53,239 nucleotides of DNA from Tichowtungia sp964398915 (GTDB taxonomy: Bacteria > Verrucomicrobiota > Kiritimatiellia > Kiritimatiellales > Tichowtungiaceae), in the NCBI GenBank assembly GCA_964398915.1, contig CAYNOR010000013.1, forward strand, positions 1-53,239. The letters are read 5' to 3'. Under the pieces are notes generated by a model. That model saw nothing but the letters and a program-made list of their open reading frames with translations, made no database searches and was not told where the DNA came from. How positions within the stretch are numbered: the stretch's first letter is position 1; every line of letters begins with the position of its first letter. Shown here piece by piece: positions 47,187 through 53,239 of the stretch. Position numbers and translations under genes: made by a program.

Positions 47187-48161
47187 CTATGGTTTCCAAA
47201 GATACAGAAATTGCGGCGAACGCAATTTGAGGTTTGGCAGTATGACGGGGCTTTTTCCTTCGATAAGTTGCTCAAAAAAAGTTCGCTGAGGTTCATAGCG
47301 TACGACGCGCAGCGCCCCGGTGTCGAGCAGTTGCGCCGTGCGGGCCATTGCATCGTTCCAGTAGCCGATCTGGTCGATCAACCCTTTATCGAGCGCCTCA
47401 TTGGCGGAAAAAATACGTCCGTCGAACAGGCCGGCTGAGGCCGCGGGCTCGAGTTTCCGTCCTTCGACTACGATGCCGCTGAAGCGCGCCTGCATTTCGT
47501 CGATCAGTTTTTGCAGCAGGGCAACCTGATTCGTGTTAACCGGCTGGAAAGGGTTGAGCATGTCTTTGTTGGCGCCGGACTTGATGGTGACATCGGTGAT
47601 GCCTATTTTTTCAGAGAGGCTCTGAAAATTCATGGTTTGCATGATGACACCAATGGAACCGACGACGGCGGTCGGCTCGGCAATGATGAAGTCGCCGGCC
47701 ATGGCGGCGTAGTAGGCGCCGGAGGCTCCGAGGTCACGGATGAAGACGACGACGCGGCGGTCTGGGCGGCTGGCACGGAAGCCGCGGAGCGCATTGTAAA
47801 TTTCGTCGCTGGGTGTGACTCCTCCGCCGGGCGAGTTGACTTCCAGAATAATGGCGCGCATGTCCGGATCATGCTCGGCGACGCGCACCTGAGTGAGAAT
47901 GCTCTCAACCATGTCGGAGCGGGCGGTGAAGAACCCTTCCTCTTCGGCGCGCATAATGACGCCGTCGAGCGGAATGCGCACCACTTTGACATCGCCGCTG
48001 CCGAACGACCAGGTTTCATCGAGTTCCGGAGCCTCGTCGCGCGGATAATCTTTTTCTATTTTTTTGCAGTGGGAGAGCATTGAGCCTAGCAGGGCAATGG
48101 CCAGCAGGGCGGCGATGATCCATGGTTTACGGCTGGTTCTGTGGTGATTCATGCCGGGCAT
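47187..48161 (-). CDS. sppA: Signal peptide peptidase SppA (short form)
   Basis: 324 residues, the half-length single-domain type. N-terminal membrane anchor (WIIAALLAIALLGSML), then IILEVNSPGGGVTPSDEIY (substrate strand), DLGASGAYYAAMAGD with the nucleophilic Ser, VGSIGVIMQ, and KSGANKDMLNPF with the likely general-base Lys. It degrades cleaved signal peptides in the inner membrane. Two starts (48161, 48152) are possible and neither has a strong ribosome site. It shares an 83-bp divergent gap with the 35-codon gene. Confidence 0.92.
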   Translation of the reverse strand: MPGMNHHRTSRKPWIIAALLAIALLGSMLSHCKKIEKDYPRDEAPELDETWSFGSGDVKVVRIPLDGVIMRAEEEGFFTARSDMVESILTQVRVAEHDPDMRAIILEVNSPGGGVTPSDEIYNALRGFRASRPDRRVVVFIRDLGASGAYYAAMAGDFIIAEPTAVVGSIGVIMQTMNFQSLSEKIGITDVTIKSGANKDMLNPFQPVNTNQVALLQKLIDEMQARFSGIVVEGRKLEPAASAGLFDGRIFSANEALDKGLIDQIGYWNDAMARTAQLLDTGALRVVRYEPQRTFFEQLIEGKSPVILPNLKLRSPQFLYLWKP

Positions 48162-48204
48162 TCTAAGATGTGAGCCGGTAAAATCCAGTTTTTAGCAAAA
48201 GCAT

Positions 48205-48232
48205 TTGACGGCACGGGCTCCTTCGGTTAAAA
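48205..48232 (+). promoter_or_regulatory. Promoter of the 35-codon basic gene
   Basis: TTGACG at 48205-48210 and TTAAAA at 48227-48232, 16 bases apart, 12 bases before the ATG. The short leader fits a nearly leaderless message. Confidence 0.4.
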
Positions 48233-48244
48233 GCTCTCCCCACT

Positions 48245-48352
48245 ATGGGACAACAACTAAAAGAACGAACCAAACAGCGCCGCCGTGTACTTCGCAAAAA
48301 ACGCCTCAAAGTGCGTGCCCGCGAAGCTGCCGTTGCCGCCGGTAAGAAGTAA
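48245..48352 (+). CDS. Very small, highly basic protein (35 residues)
   Basis: MGQQLKERTKQRRR followed by VLRKKRLKVRAREA and a short Ala/Lys tail; 15 of 35 residues are Arg or Lys. A TTGACG...TTAAAA promoter lies just upstream and a strong terminator 32 bases after the stop, so this is a separate single-gene unit. No ribosome site is seen. It could bind rRNA or DNA; similar tiny basic proteins of the PVC group are known, but I cannot place it in a family. Confidence 0.6.
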   Translation: MGQQLKERTKQRRRVLRKKRLKVRAREAAVAAGKK

Positions 48353-48383
48353 ACGCTTCCGGCTTCTCTCCGAAACCGACCGA

Positions 48384-48419
48384 CCTCGCAGAACCCGTTT
48401 CTGCGGGGCTTTTCTGTTT
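48384..48419 (+). terminator. Terminator of the 35-codon gene
   Basis: CCTCGCAGAA and TTCTGCGGGG pair with one T-G wobble over a CCCGT loop, followed by CTTTTCTGTTT. Confidence 0.85.
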
Positions 48420-48436
48420 AACGGAGTGTCCAAACC

Positions 48437-48475
48437 CTTTTTCATCTTTCCTATTTCATAGTTCATATTTCCCTC
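48437..48475. repeat. TTTCATR-type simple filler before ruvA
   Basis: TTTTTCATC, TTTCCTA, TTTCATA, GTTCATA, TTTCCCT: imperfect 7-base units, the reverse complement style of the block at 24583-24620. Confidence 0.6.
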
Positions 48476-48498
48476 CGCTCTCTGCTACATTCGACGGC

Positions 48499-49089
48499 AT
48501 GATTACTTTCCTTGAAGGAATCCTCGAAGAAAAGCAGCCCGGCCGCGCGGTTATAAATGTCGGTGGCATTGGCTATGAAGCGCTCGTTCCGCTCAGCAGT
48601 TTCGACCGTCTGCCGCCTGAAGGGGCTAAAACGCGCCTTTTGATCTATCACCACATCACGGACGTTTCGCAGATGCTGTTCGGTTTCGCCACGGATGAAG
48701 AGCGCCGGATGTTCACGCTCCTGCTCGGGGTCAGCGGCGTCGGCCCGAAAACTGCCGTCAGCGCACTTTCCGGCCTTTCGGTGCGAGAGCTAAAAACCGC
48801 TCTGATTGAAAGCGACGTAAAACGGCTCTCCTCGATTTCCGGCATCGGCAAAAAAACCGCCGAACGCATTATCGTCGAACTGCGCGACAAGTTTTCCGCC
48901 GGCGAAGCGCTGGAAACGCTGGCCGGCGCTGACGATCTGCCCGGCGACAGCCGTCTGCGCGACGCCGCGCTCGCTCTCATCTCGCTCGGCTACAAACAGG
49001 ACGATGCCCGGAAGATGGTTAAGGCGCTCAAATTGGAATCGGGGACTTCGGTGGAGGATATCATTCGCATGGCCTTAACGGGGAGGTAA
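48499..49089 (+). CDS. ruvA: Holliday junction branch migration protein RuvA
   Basis: 196 residues, normal length. N-terminal OB domain MITFLEGILEEKQPGRAVIN; first HhH VSGVGPKTAVSAL (about 77-89); second HhH ISGIGKKTAERIIVELRDK (about 113-131); and the C-terminal RuvB-binding domain (from about 150). RuvA tetramers hold the four-way junction for RuvB. The 3' 92 codons are repeated perfectly in tandem downstream. No ruvB or ruvC lies nearby. Confidence 0.95.
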   Translation: MITFLEGILEEKQPGRAVINVGGIGYEALVPLSSFDRLPPEGAKTRLLIYHHITDVSQMLFGFATDEERRMFTLLLGVSGVGPKTAVSALSGLSVRELKTALIESDVKRLSSISGIGKKTAERIIVELRDKFSAGEALETLAGADDLPGDSRLRDAALALISLGYKQDDARKMVKALKLESGTSVEDIIRMALTGR

Positions 49090-49108
49090 GTCACGGAAAA
49101 TGAAAATG

Positions 49109-49123
49109 TTCCAAACATTGGAA
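49109..49123. repeat. TTCC-N7-GGAA palindrome after ruvA
   Basis: TTCCAAACATTGGAA, 20 bases after the ruvA stop; identical to the copy at 29857. Confidence 0.8.
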
Positions 49124-49170
49124 AATCAGAAATCGGTAAATTCTAAAATTCATCGGCTGACCCGTTTTCC

Positions 49171-49446
49171 GACGTAAAACGGCTCTCCTCGATTTCCGGC
49201 ATCGGCAAAAAAACCGCCGAACGCATTATCGTCGAACTGCGCGACAAGTTTTCCGCCGGCGAAGCGCTGGAAACGCTGGCCGGCGCTGACGATCTGCCCG
49301 GCGACAGCCGTCTGCGCGACGCCGCGCTCGCTCTCATCTCGCTCGGCTACAAACAGGACGATGCCCGGAAGATGGTTAAGGCGCTCAAATTGGAATCGGG
49401 GACTTCGGTGGAGGATATCATTCGCATGGCCTTAACGGGGAGGTAA
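49171..49446 (+). pseudogene. Duplicated 3' fragment of ruvA
   Basis: Repeats codons 106-196 (DVKRLSSIS to ALTGR) and the stop in frame, but the frame before it opens only after a TAA at 49144-49146 and has no start codon. It is a non-functional remnant of the tandem duplication. Confidence 0.9.
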
Positions 49447-49465
49447 GTCACGGAAAATGAAAATG

Positions 49466-49480
49466 TTCCAAACATTGGAA
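49466..49480. repeat. TTCC-N7-GGAA palindrome in the second duplication unit
   Basis: Same 15 bases as at 49109, copied with the unit. Confidence 0.8.
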
Positions 49481-49525
49481 AATCAGAAATCGGTAAATTC
49501 TAAAATTCATCGGCTGACCCGTTTT

Positions 49526-49699
49526 TCATCGGCTGACCCGTTTTCCGTTTTCCGCCTCGCCCTCACGTTGCGGGTCCATGCGGAACTCCCATTCCCCATC
49601 GAGCGACACGCGCGGACGTGCGGGTTGTTCGGCAGCGAAGAGGCTGGTCGTCAGGAGCATCCCGGCTGTGAGTAATTTCAGGGGGTTGAGGTGTTTCAT
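49526..49699 (-). pseudogene. Decapitated GH2 gene: signal peptide and first beta strand only
   Basis: 57 codons: MKHLNPLKLLTAGMLLTTSLF signal peptide, then PARPRVSLDGEWEFRMDPQR. The last segment matches the start of the full GH2 gene at 53110-53190 nearly base for base. After about 49552 the match stops in the end of the ruvA duplication, so the rest is missing. It begins 10 bases after the stop of the full GH2 gene, as in a tandem pair of paralogues. Confidence 0.85.
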
Positions 49700-49709
49700 T
49701 CGGAATAGT

Positions 49710-52700
49710 TCATGGGTTTTTCGCCGGGAGGTTTTCGATGAGGAAAACCTTGTGCGCTTCCTCGTTCGTGAGAACGGGCAGGTCGGCGGGCTTGTTCGAG
49801 AGCGCGTAGTCCACGAGAGAATCAAGCAGATAGCTGGCTTCGGGCAGGCCGCGCTCAATGCCGTCGGCGAGCCAGAGTCCGCAATGGATCAGGCGTCCTT
49901 TTCCAAACCGCGCCTCGCCAAGAGCTGCCCCTTGGAAAAACTCCTGGGGCCCCCGGAAGTTCGGCACCGGTGTCTTCGTGTCGTCGAGGTAAAGCCCCCA
50001 CACGATGGGCCTCAGCTTTTCCTTCAGCACGGGATCGGACAGGTCGGCGGCGTTGATGTTGACGCCATAGAGGCGTGCCATCTGGAAATCGGGAAAGTCG
50101 CCGTGCGGAAAGTTCTGCAAGGCGGGATGATTTTCCACGATGTTCGCGTTGCACCGGATCCACCGGGGCCAGAACGGAATCGGAACCGATTGTTTGAGAA
50201 TGCGGCTGGCATTCCAGGTGGGAGCAATGCCCAGCATCATCACCTCCTGACGCATCCGCGCAGAAAGTTCGGGGTTTCTCTCCAAGAGTATCGCGGTGCC
50301 GCCGTTGGCCACAAAGGCAAGCAGGTCCGGCGTGACGTGATCGGCCAGCGCCAGCCGGGCCTCTGTCAGCGAGGTCTGTCCGCCGGTGGCATAGCGTTCA
50401 TCAAGTTTGGCCACGCCGGTGAGGTTGACGATGCCGCTGCCCGCGAAGCTCCGCTTCTGCCGGGGGAACACCCAGAACTTCCACGCGTTGCTTTGCGTGC
50501 CGGCCGAGGATTGCAACTTGACCTCAAGCACCATTTCCATGGCGGAGTCGGCGTTGGTGGGTTCCAGTTCGATGCTGCCGATTTTTGTGACCTGACCGTT
50601 TGCAGCCGTGATGCCAGACAGTTCTCCCTGACGCAGCGGCTTGCCATCCTGGGTGAGTTGCCACGACAGGCGTCCGTCCTTGATGGAGTCCGCGCCGAAG
50701 TGGGAAACCGATACGCCGATCACCTTGCGCTCGTCGTCGGCCAGCACCCGCCGGTCCACGTCCGCGTCAATCAGCAACACCGATGCACTATTGAAAGGCC
50801 GGAAGACGCCGGGGTCGGGGAACTTATCCGGCTGGTAAACCATATCCAGCACCCCCAAATCCGTGACATCGCATTCGAAGCCCGATGGGATGTCGCTGAT
50901 GACCCACCAATGGTAGCCGTCAAGATTCGGCATGAGCCGCGCCCCCTCGAAGGCCTGCTTGATATATTCGAAATAGGAAGCCACCGAGATCTTCCGCACC
51001 TCGGGATAGCGCTCAAGCAAACCCAAGGCGGCCATGCGGGCGCGGTGCCGTTCGAGCAGGTTATGTTCCTGGCTGATGACACCACCGACGAGCTTGCGCT
51101 CCTTATCCATATCCGGCAATGGAGCGATATATGTGCCATTGAACTCGTGCCAGACATGGGGCCGGCTGCGAAAATCCGCCGCCGGGTGCAGCGGGCGGTT
51201 GATCAGACTTCCGATCTTCAGATCCCTGGGCGCAACCGTCAGGTTTGTCACGATCTCGCTGTCGGGCTTGCCATTGATGAAAAGCCGCAGTTTCTCCCCA
51301 TCGAAACTGACGCCCACATGGTTCCAGACATTTGGCGAAAGCGCGGTTTTGGAGGTGAGGCCGTTTTGGTTGTAGTGTCCGACCAAGATCTGCCCCTTGC
51401 CCGCGTAGCCGTCGAGGCTCACGAGGAGGCCTTGTCCCGTTTCCGCCGCCCCGAAGGAAAACGGGGTTCCGAAATCGCCCACCGCAAACCCTTTCGGCTT
51501 GACCCAGATGCTCGCGCTGAATGGGGCGTTGTCTCCCACGAGAAGAGCAGCGGCCTTGTCCGCAAGGTCAGCCCCTTTGGCGATGGCCGCGCCCTGCCAA
51601 TGGCCGTCGGGCTTGAGCGAGTCGAGCGCCTTCGCCGCATCCGGGCTGTCCGGCGGTGCCGCCGCGAGCGCCGCCATGTCGGCCTCCGCCAAGGCCCGTC
51701 GGAAATAGCCGAATTGATCCAGCTCGCCACCAAACACCTGGGCAGCGGGCGCAGCGCCGCCATCCATGGCCTTGTCCATGTCGCCCCGGCCCGTGATGAT
51801 GTCGGTCGGCCAAACCGTTCCGCCATGATCCGAGGCAAGGAAGTAGCGGGTAGGGTCCAACTCCTTGAATGTGCGGTGCGCCGAATCGATGTAACCGCGC
51901 TTGATATCAAAGTCGGCGGGGGTGAGATAACCGCATTCGTTCATGCAACTGAAGGCATACCAGCTCGGGTGGTTGCGGTGCTCCCGGATGAGACGCGGAA
52001 CCTGGCCAGCCAGCAGCTTCGCCGCTTCGGGAGGCATCGGGAAGCTTTGGGACATGAAGTTTTCCCCTTCCGTTTGCACCAGCACGCCCACCTCATCCGC
52101 CGCGTCGAAAAACTCCCGGAACGGCGTGTGGGCAAGAAAGCGGACGCAGTTGAAGCCGAGGTCTTTGATGTGCTTGAGCCGCTCAACGTAGATCGCCTTG
52201 TCGGGCATGGGCGTGCCGGTGATCGGCTCGATGCTGTCATAGCCCAGCCCCCGCAGGAAATACGGTTTGCCGTTCAGCACGAAAGCACCCTCCCCACCGC
52301 CGACCGCGAATTCCCGCATGCCGGTGCGATCGCTCAGAACATCGGCCGTCTTGCCGTCCTTTTCCAGCGTCACCCGCACGTCATAAAGAAACGGATCCTC
52401 CGGGCTCCAGAGCCGCATGTCCGGCATCGCGACCTCCGCGCGCACCGGACCGGTCTCCGCCGCGCCCGCTGCAAACCGCACCGGAACTTCGGACTTCCAG
52501 GCCTTCGCATCCGCCCCCGAAGGCATAACCTCGACGAGCGCTTTCCCCGACCAATCCCCGTCCGTTTCACTCCGGCGCACGGAGAAACTGATCGCCGCTT
52601 TGCGGTCCGCCACATTGGGTAGAACCACCAGATCCTCCAGAGCAATAGCGGGACGCGCGGACAATTCCACCTTGCCGATGATGCCGCCCCATTTGACCAA

Positions 52701-53239
52701 AAACTGGATCATGCCCACGTAGCCATTCGCGCTGGCGGGGTCGCCGGTTTCCAGATTGTTGCGCGCAATTTCATCGGTGCTGCCGGAGTCCACCCGGACC
52801 ACCAGGGTGTTGGGGCCGGGATGCACGAGATCGGTCACGTCGAACTCGTAAGGCGTGATGAATGTCTCGATCCGCCCGACATGGTGGCCGTTCACATAGA
52901 CTTCTCCATTGTTGCAGACCGCCTGGAACTTGAGTTGGATCCGCTTGCCAGCCATGACCGGCGGAACCTCAAACGTGCGCCGATACCAGGCGATGCCTTG
53001 GTAGTTGTGACGGACGAGTCGAATCGGCTCGCCGAATCCCTGGGCCTGCCAGTTGCCGGGCACCTGGATTTTGTCCGGGAAGGCGACGCTGGGCTCAAAC
53101 CACTTCCCCGCCTCGCCCTCACGCTGCGGGTCCAGCCGGAACTCCCATTCCCCATCGAGCGAGACGCGCGGCCGCGCGGGTGGTTCGGCATAATCTTCCT
53201 GTCCGTTCAGGGTCAGGCATTGCCCGTGCTTACCCTTGA
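49710..53239 (-). CDS. Glycoside hydrolase family 2 enzyme with inserted LamG-like domain (N-terminus beyond window)
   Basis: At least 1175 residues; the frame is open through the window edge. Order: GH2 sugar-binding domain (SLDGEWEFRLDPQREG, PGNWQAQG, YRRTFEVP, NGHHVGRIETFITPYEFDVT), an Ig-like domain, then a TIM barrel opening LNGKPYFLRGLGYD with the acid/base Glu in CMNECGY (codon at 51936-51938). A LamG/concanavalin-like domain (APFSASIWVKPK, NVWNHVGVSFDGEKLRLFIN) is inserted in the barrel; the nucleophile may be the Glu of VISQEHN after it. Later parts: EYIKQAFEGARLMPNLDGYH and further beta domains. A paralogue fragment follows. The DNA is visibly more G+C-rich than the rest of the window. 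Likely an exo-acting galactosidase or glucuronidase; the sugar cannot be told. Confidence 0.88.
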   Translation of the reverse strand, partial: KGKHGQCLTLNGQEDYAEPPARPRVSLDGEWEFRLDPQREGEAGKWFEPSVAFPDKIQVPGNWQAQGFGEPIRLVRHNYQGIAWYRRTFEVPPVMAGKRIQLKFQAVCNNGEVYVNGHHVGRIETFITPYEFDVTDLVHPGPNTLVVRVDSGSTDEIARNNLETGDPASANGYVGMIQFLVKWGGIIGKVELSARPAIALEDLVVLPNVADRKAAISFSVRRSETDGDWSGKALVEVMPSGADAKAWKSEVPVRFAAGAAETGPVRAEVAMPDMRLWSPEDPFLYDVRVTLEKDGKTADVLSDRTGMREFAVGGGEGAFVLNGKPYFLRGLGYDSIEPITGTPMPDKAIYVERLKHIKDLGFNCVRFLAHTPFREFFDAADEVGVLVQTEGENFMSQSFPMPPEAAKLLAGQVPRLIREHRNHPSWYAFSCMNECGYLTPADFDIKRGYIDSAHRTFKELDPTRYFLASDHGGTVWPTDIITGRGDMDKAMDGGAAPAAQVFGGELDQFGYFRRALAEADMAALAAAPPDSPDAAKALDSLKPDGHWQGAAIAKGADLADKAAALLVGDNAPFSASIWVKPKGFAVGDFGTPFSFGAAETGQGLLVSLDGYAGKGQILVGHYNQNGLTSKTALSPNVWNHVGVSFDGEKLRLFINGKPDSEIVTNLTVAPRDLKIGSLINRPLHPAADFRSRPHVWHEFNGTYIAPLPDMDKERKLVGGVISQEHNLLERHRARMAALGLLERYPEVRKISVASYFEYIKQAFEGARLMPNLDGYHWWVISDIPSGFECDVTDLGVLDMVYQPDKFPDPGVFRPFNSASVLLIDADVDRRVLADDERKVIGVSVSHFGADSIKDGRLSWQLTQDGKPLRQGELSGITAANGQVTKIGSIELEPTNADSAMEMVLEVKLQSSAGTQSNAWKFWVFPRQKRSFAGSGIVNLTGVAKLDERYATGGQTSLTEARLALADHVTPDLLAFVANGGTAILLERNPELSARMRQEVMMLGIAPTWNASRILKQSVPIPFWPRWIRCNANIVENHPALQNFPHGDFPDFQMARLYGVNINAADLSDPVLKEKLRPIVWGLYLDDTKTPVPNFRGPQEFFQGAALGEARFGKGRLIHCGLWLADGIERGLPEASYLLDSLVDYALSNKPADLPVLTNEEAHKVFLIENLPAKNP

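Larger units (their letters stand above)
48814..49527 (+). repeat. Perfect 357-bp tandem duplication including the ruvA tail
   Basis: Unit 1 is 48814-49170, unit 2 is 49171-49527. I saw no mismatch when reading both copies side by side. A 19-20 base piece of the unit end (CATCGGCTGACCCGTTTT) follows for a third time at 49527-49544. Each unit carries one TTCC-N7-GGAA palindrome. Confidence 0.9.

Noticed and set aside
49143..49337. A reverse frame in the duplicated ruvA tail
   Set aside because: It is the same shadow frame as one opposite ruvA itself, copied with the duplication.
49143..49527. Duplicated ruvA end as an attachment site of an integrated element
   Set aside because: The two copies are directly adjacent, not flanking an element, and no integrase is seen.
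49899..49940. TTTTCCAAACC and CCCTTGGAAAA 20 bases apart in the GH2 gene
   Set aside because: The half sites are separated by 20 rather than 7 bases and both encode GH2 residues; probably chance.
49578..52622. A 1014-codon open frame on the + strand opposite the GH2 gene
   Set aside because: Its product is Arg/His/Pro-rich without any domain, and the opposite strand encodes clear GH2 motifs. Long antisense frames are expected in G+C-rich genes.
1..53239. CRISPR array, tRNA, rRNA, transposase, integrase
   Set aside because: No regularly spaced identical repeats, no cloverleaf with a CCA end, and no recognisable mobile-element protein were seen.

Overview
The window looks like chromosome from a Gram-negative, free-living bacterium of the PVC superphylum, most likely Kiritimatiellota or a close relative. 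This placement is inference: there is no rRNA here. It rests on the outer-membrane machinery (secretin, heptose synthesis, SppA, LysM lipoprotein), a meso-DAP type MurE, a giant secreted protein of thrombospondin-type-3 and beta-helix modules, and the style of the intergenic repeats. No tRNA, rRNA, CRISPR array, transposase or phage gene was seen.

Layout. (1) 0.1-9.3 kb: a type II secretion / type IV pilus-like cluster on the + strand: three pseudopilins, a PilX/GspK-like protein, a small membrane protein, PilM-, PilN-, PilO- and PilP-like proteins and a secretin. Upstream and reversed is a small GspB/PilP-like protein. No motor ATPase, platform protein or prepilin peptidase is in the window. 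(2) 9.4-18.2 kb: one 2955-residue gene for a secreted subtilisin-family protease with LVIVD-like repeats, many TSP3 calcium repeats and two homologous beta-helix modules. It directly follows the secretin and ends at a strong terminator, so it is a natural candidate substrate. (3) 18.3-19.4 kb: purN and dut. (4) 19.4-26.0 kb: a D-xylose locus: divergent AraC-type regulator, xylB, a UroD/methyltransferase-like gene, a sugar/H+ symporter and xylA. (5) 26.0-29.8 kb, reversed: acyl-CoA synthetase, M20 peptidase and serpin with 4-base overlaps. (6) 29.9-37.1 kb: pgm, purB, hldE2-type and hldD heptose genes, rlmN, and a MATE exporter. (7) 37.2-45.4 kb: a small Cys-rich secreted protein, then a compact division/cell-wall cluster, mraZ-orf62-rsmH-ftsL-ftsI-murE-murF-mraY, closed by a strong terminator. 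(8) 45.4-48.2 kb, reversed: a lone pilin, a PaaI-like thioesterase, a LysM lipoprotein and SppA. (9) 48.2-49.1 kb: a 35-codon basic mini-gene with its own promoter and terminator, then ruvA. (10) 49.1-53.2 kb: a perfect 357-bp tandem duplication of the ruvA tail runs into a decapitated glycoside hydrolase family 2 gene, followed by a full-length GH2 gene that leaves the window. This end is visibly richer in G+C.

The most unusual non-gene signal is a dispersed palindrome, TTCC-N7-GGAA. I count 13 exact copies between 21.8 and 49.5 kb, in genes (all three reading frames) and between genes, and none by eye in the first 21 kb. About 0.8 would be expected by chance in the whole window. A second layer is simple-sequence filler of several families lying between genes and in two places inside genes: the signal peptide of the PilP-like protein, and a 7-bp repeat inside the acyl-CoA synthetase.
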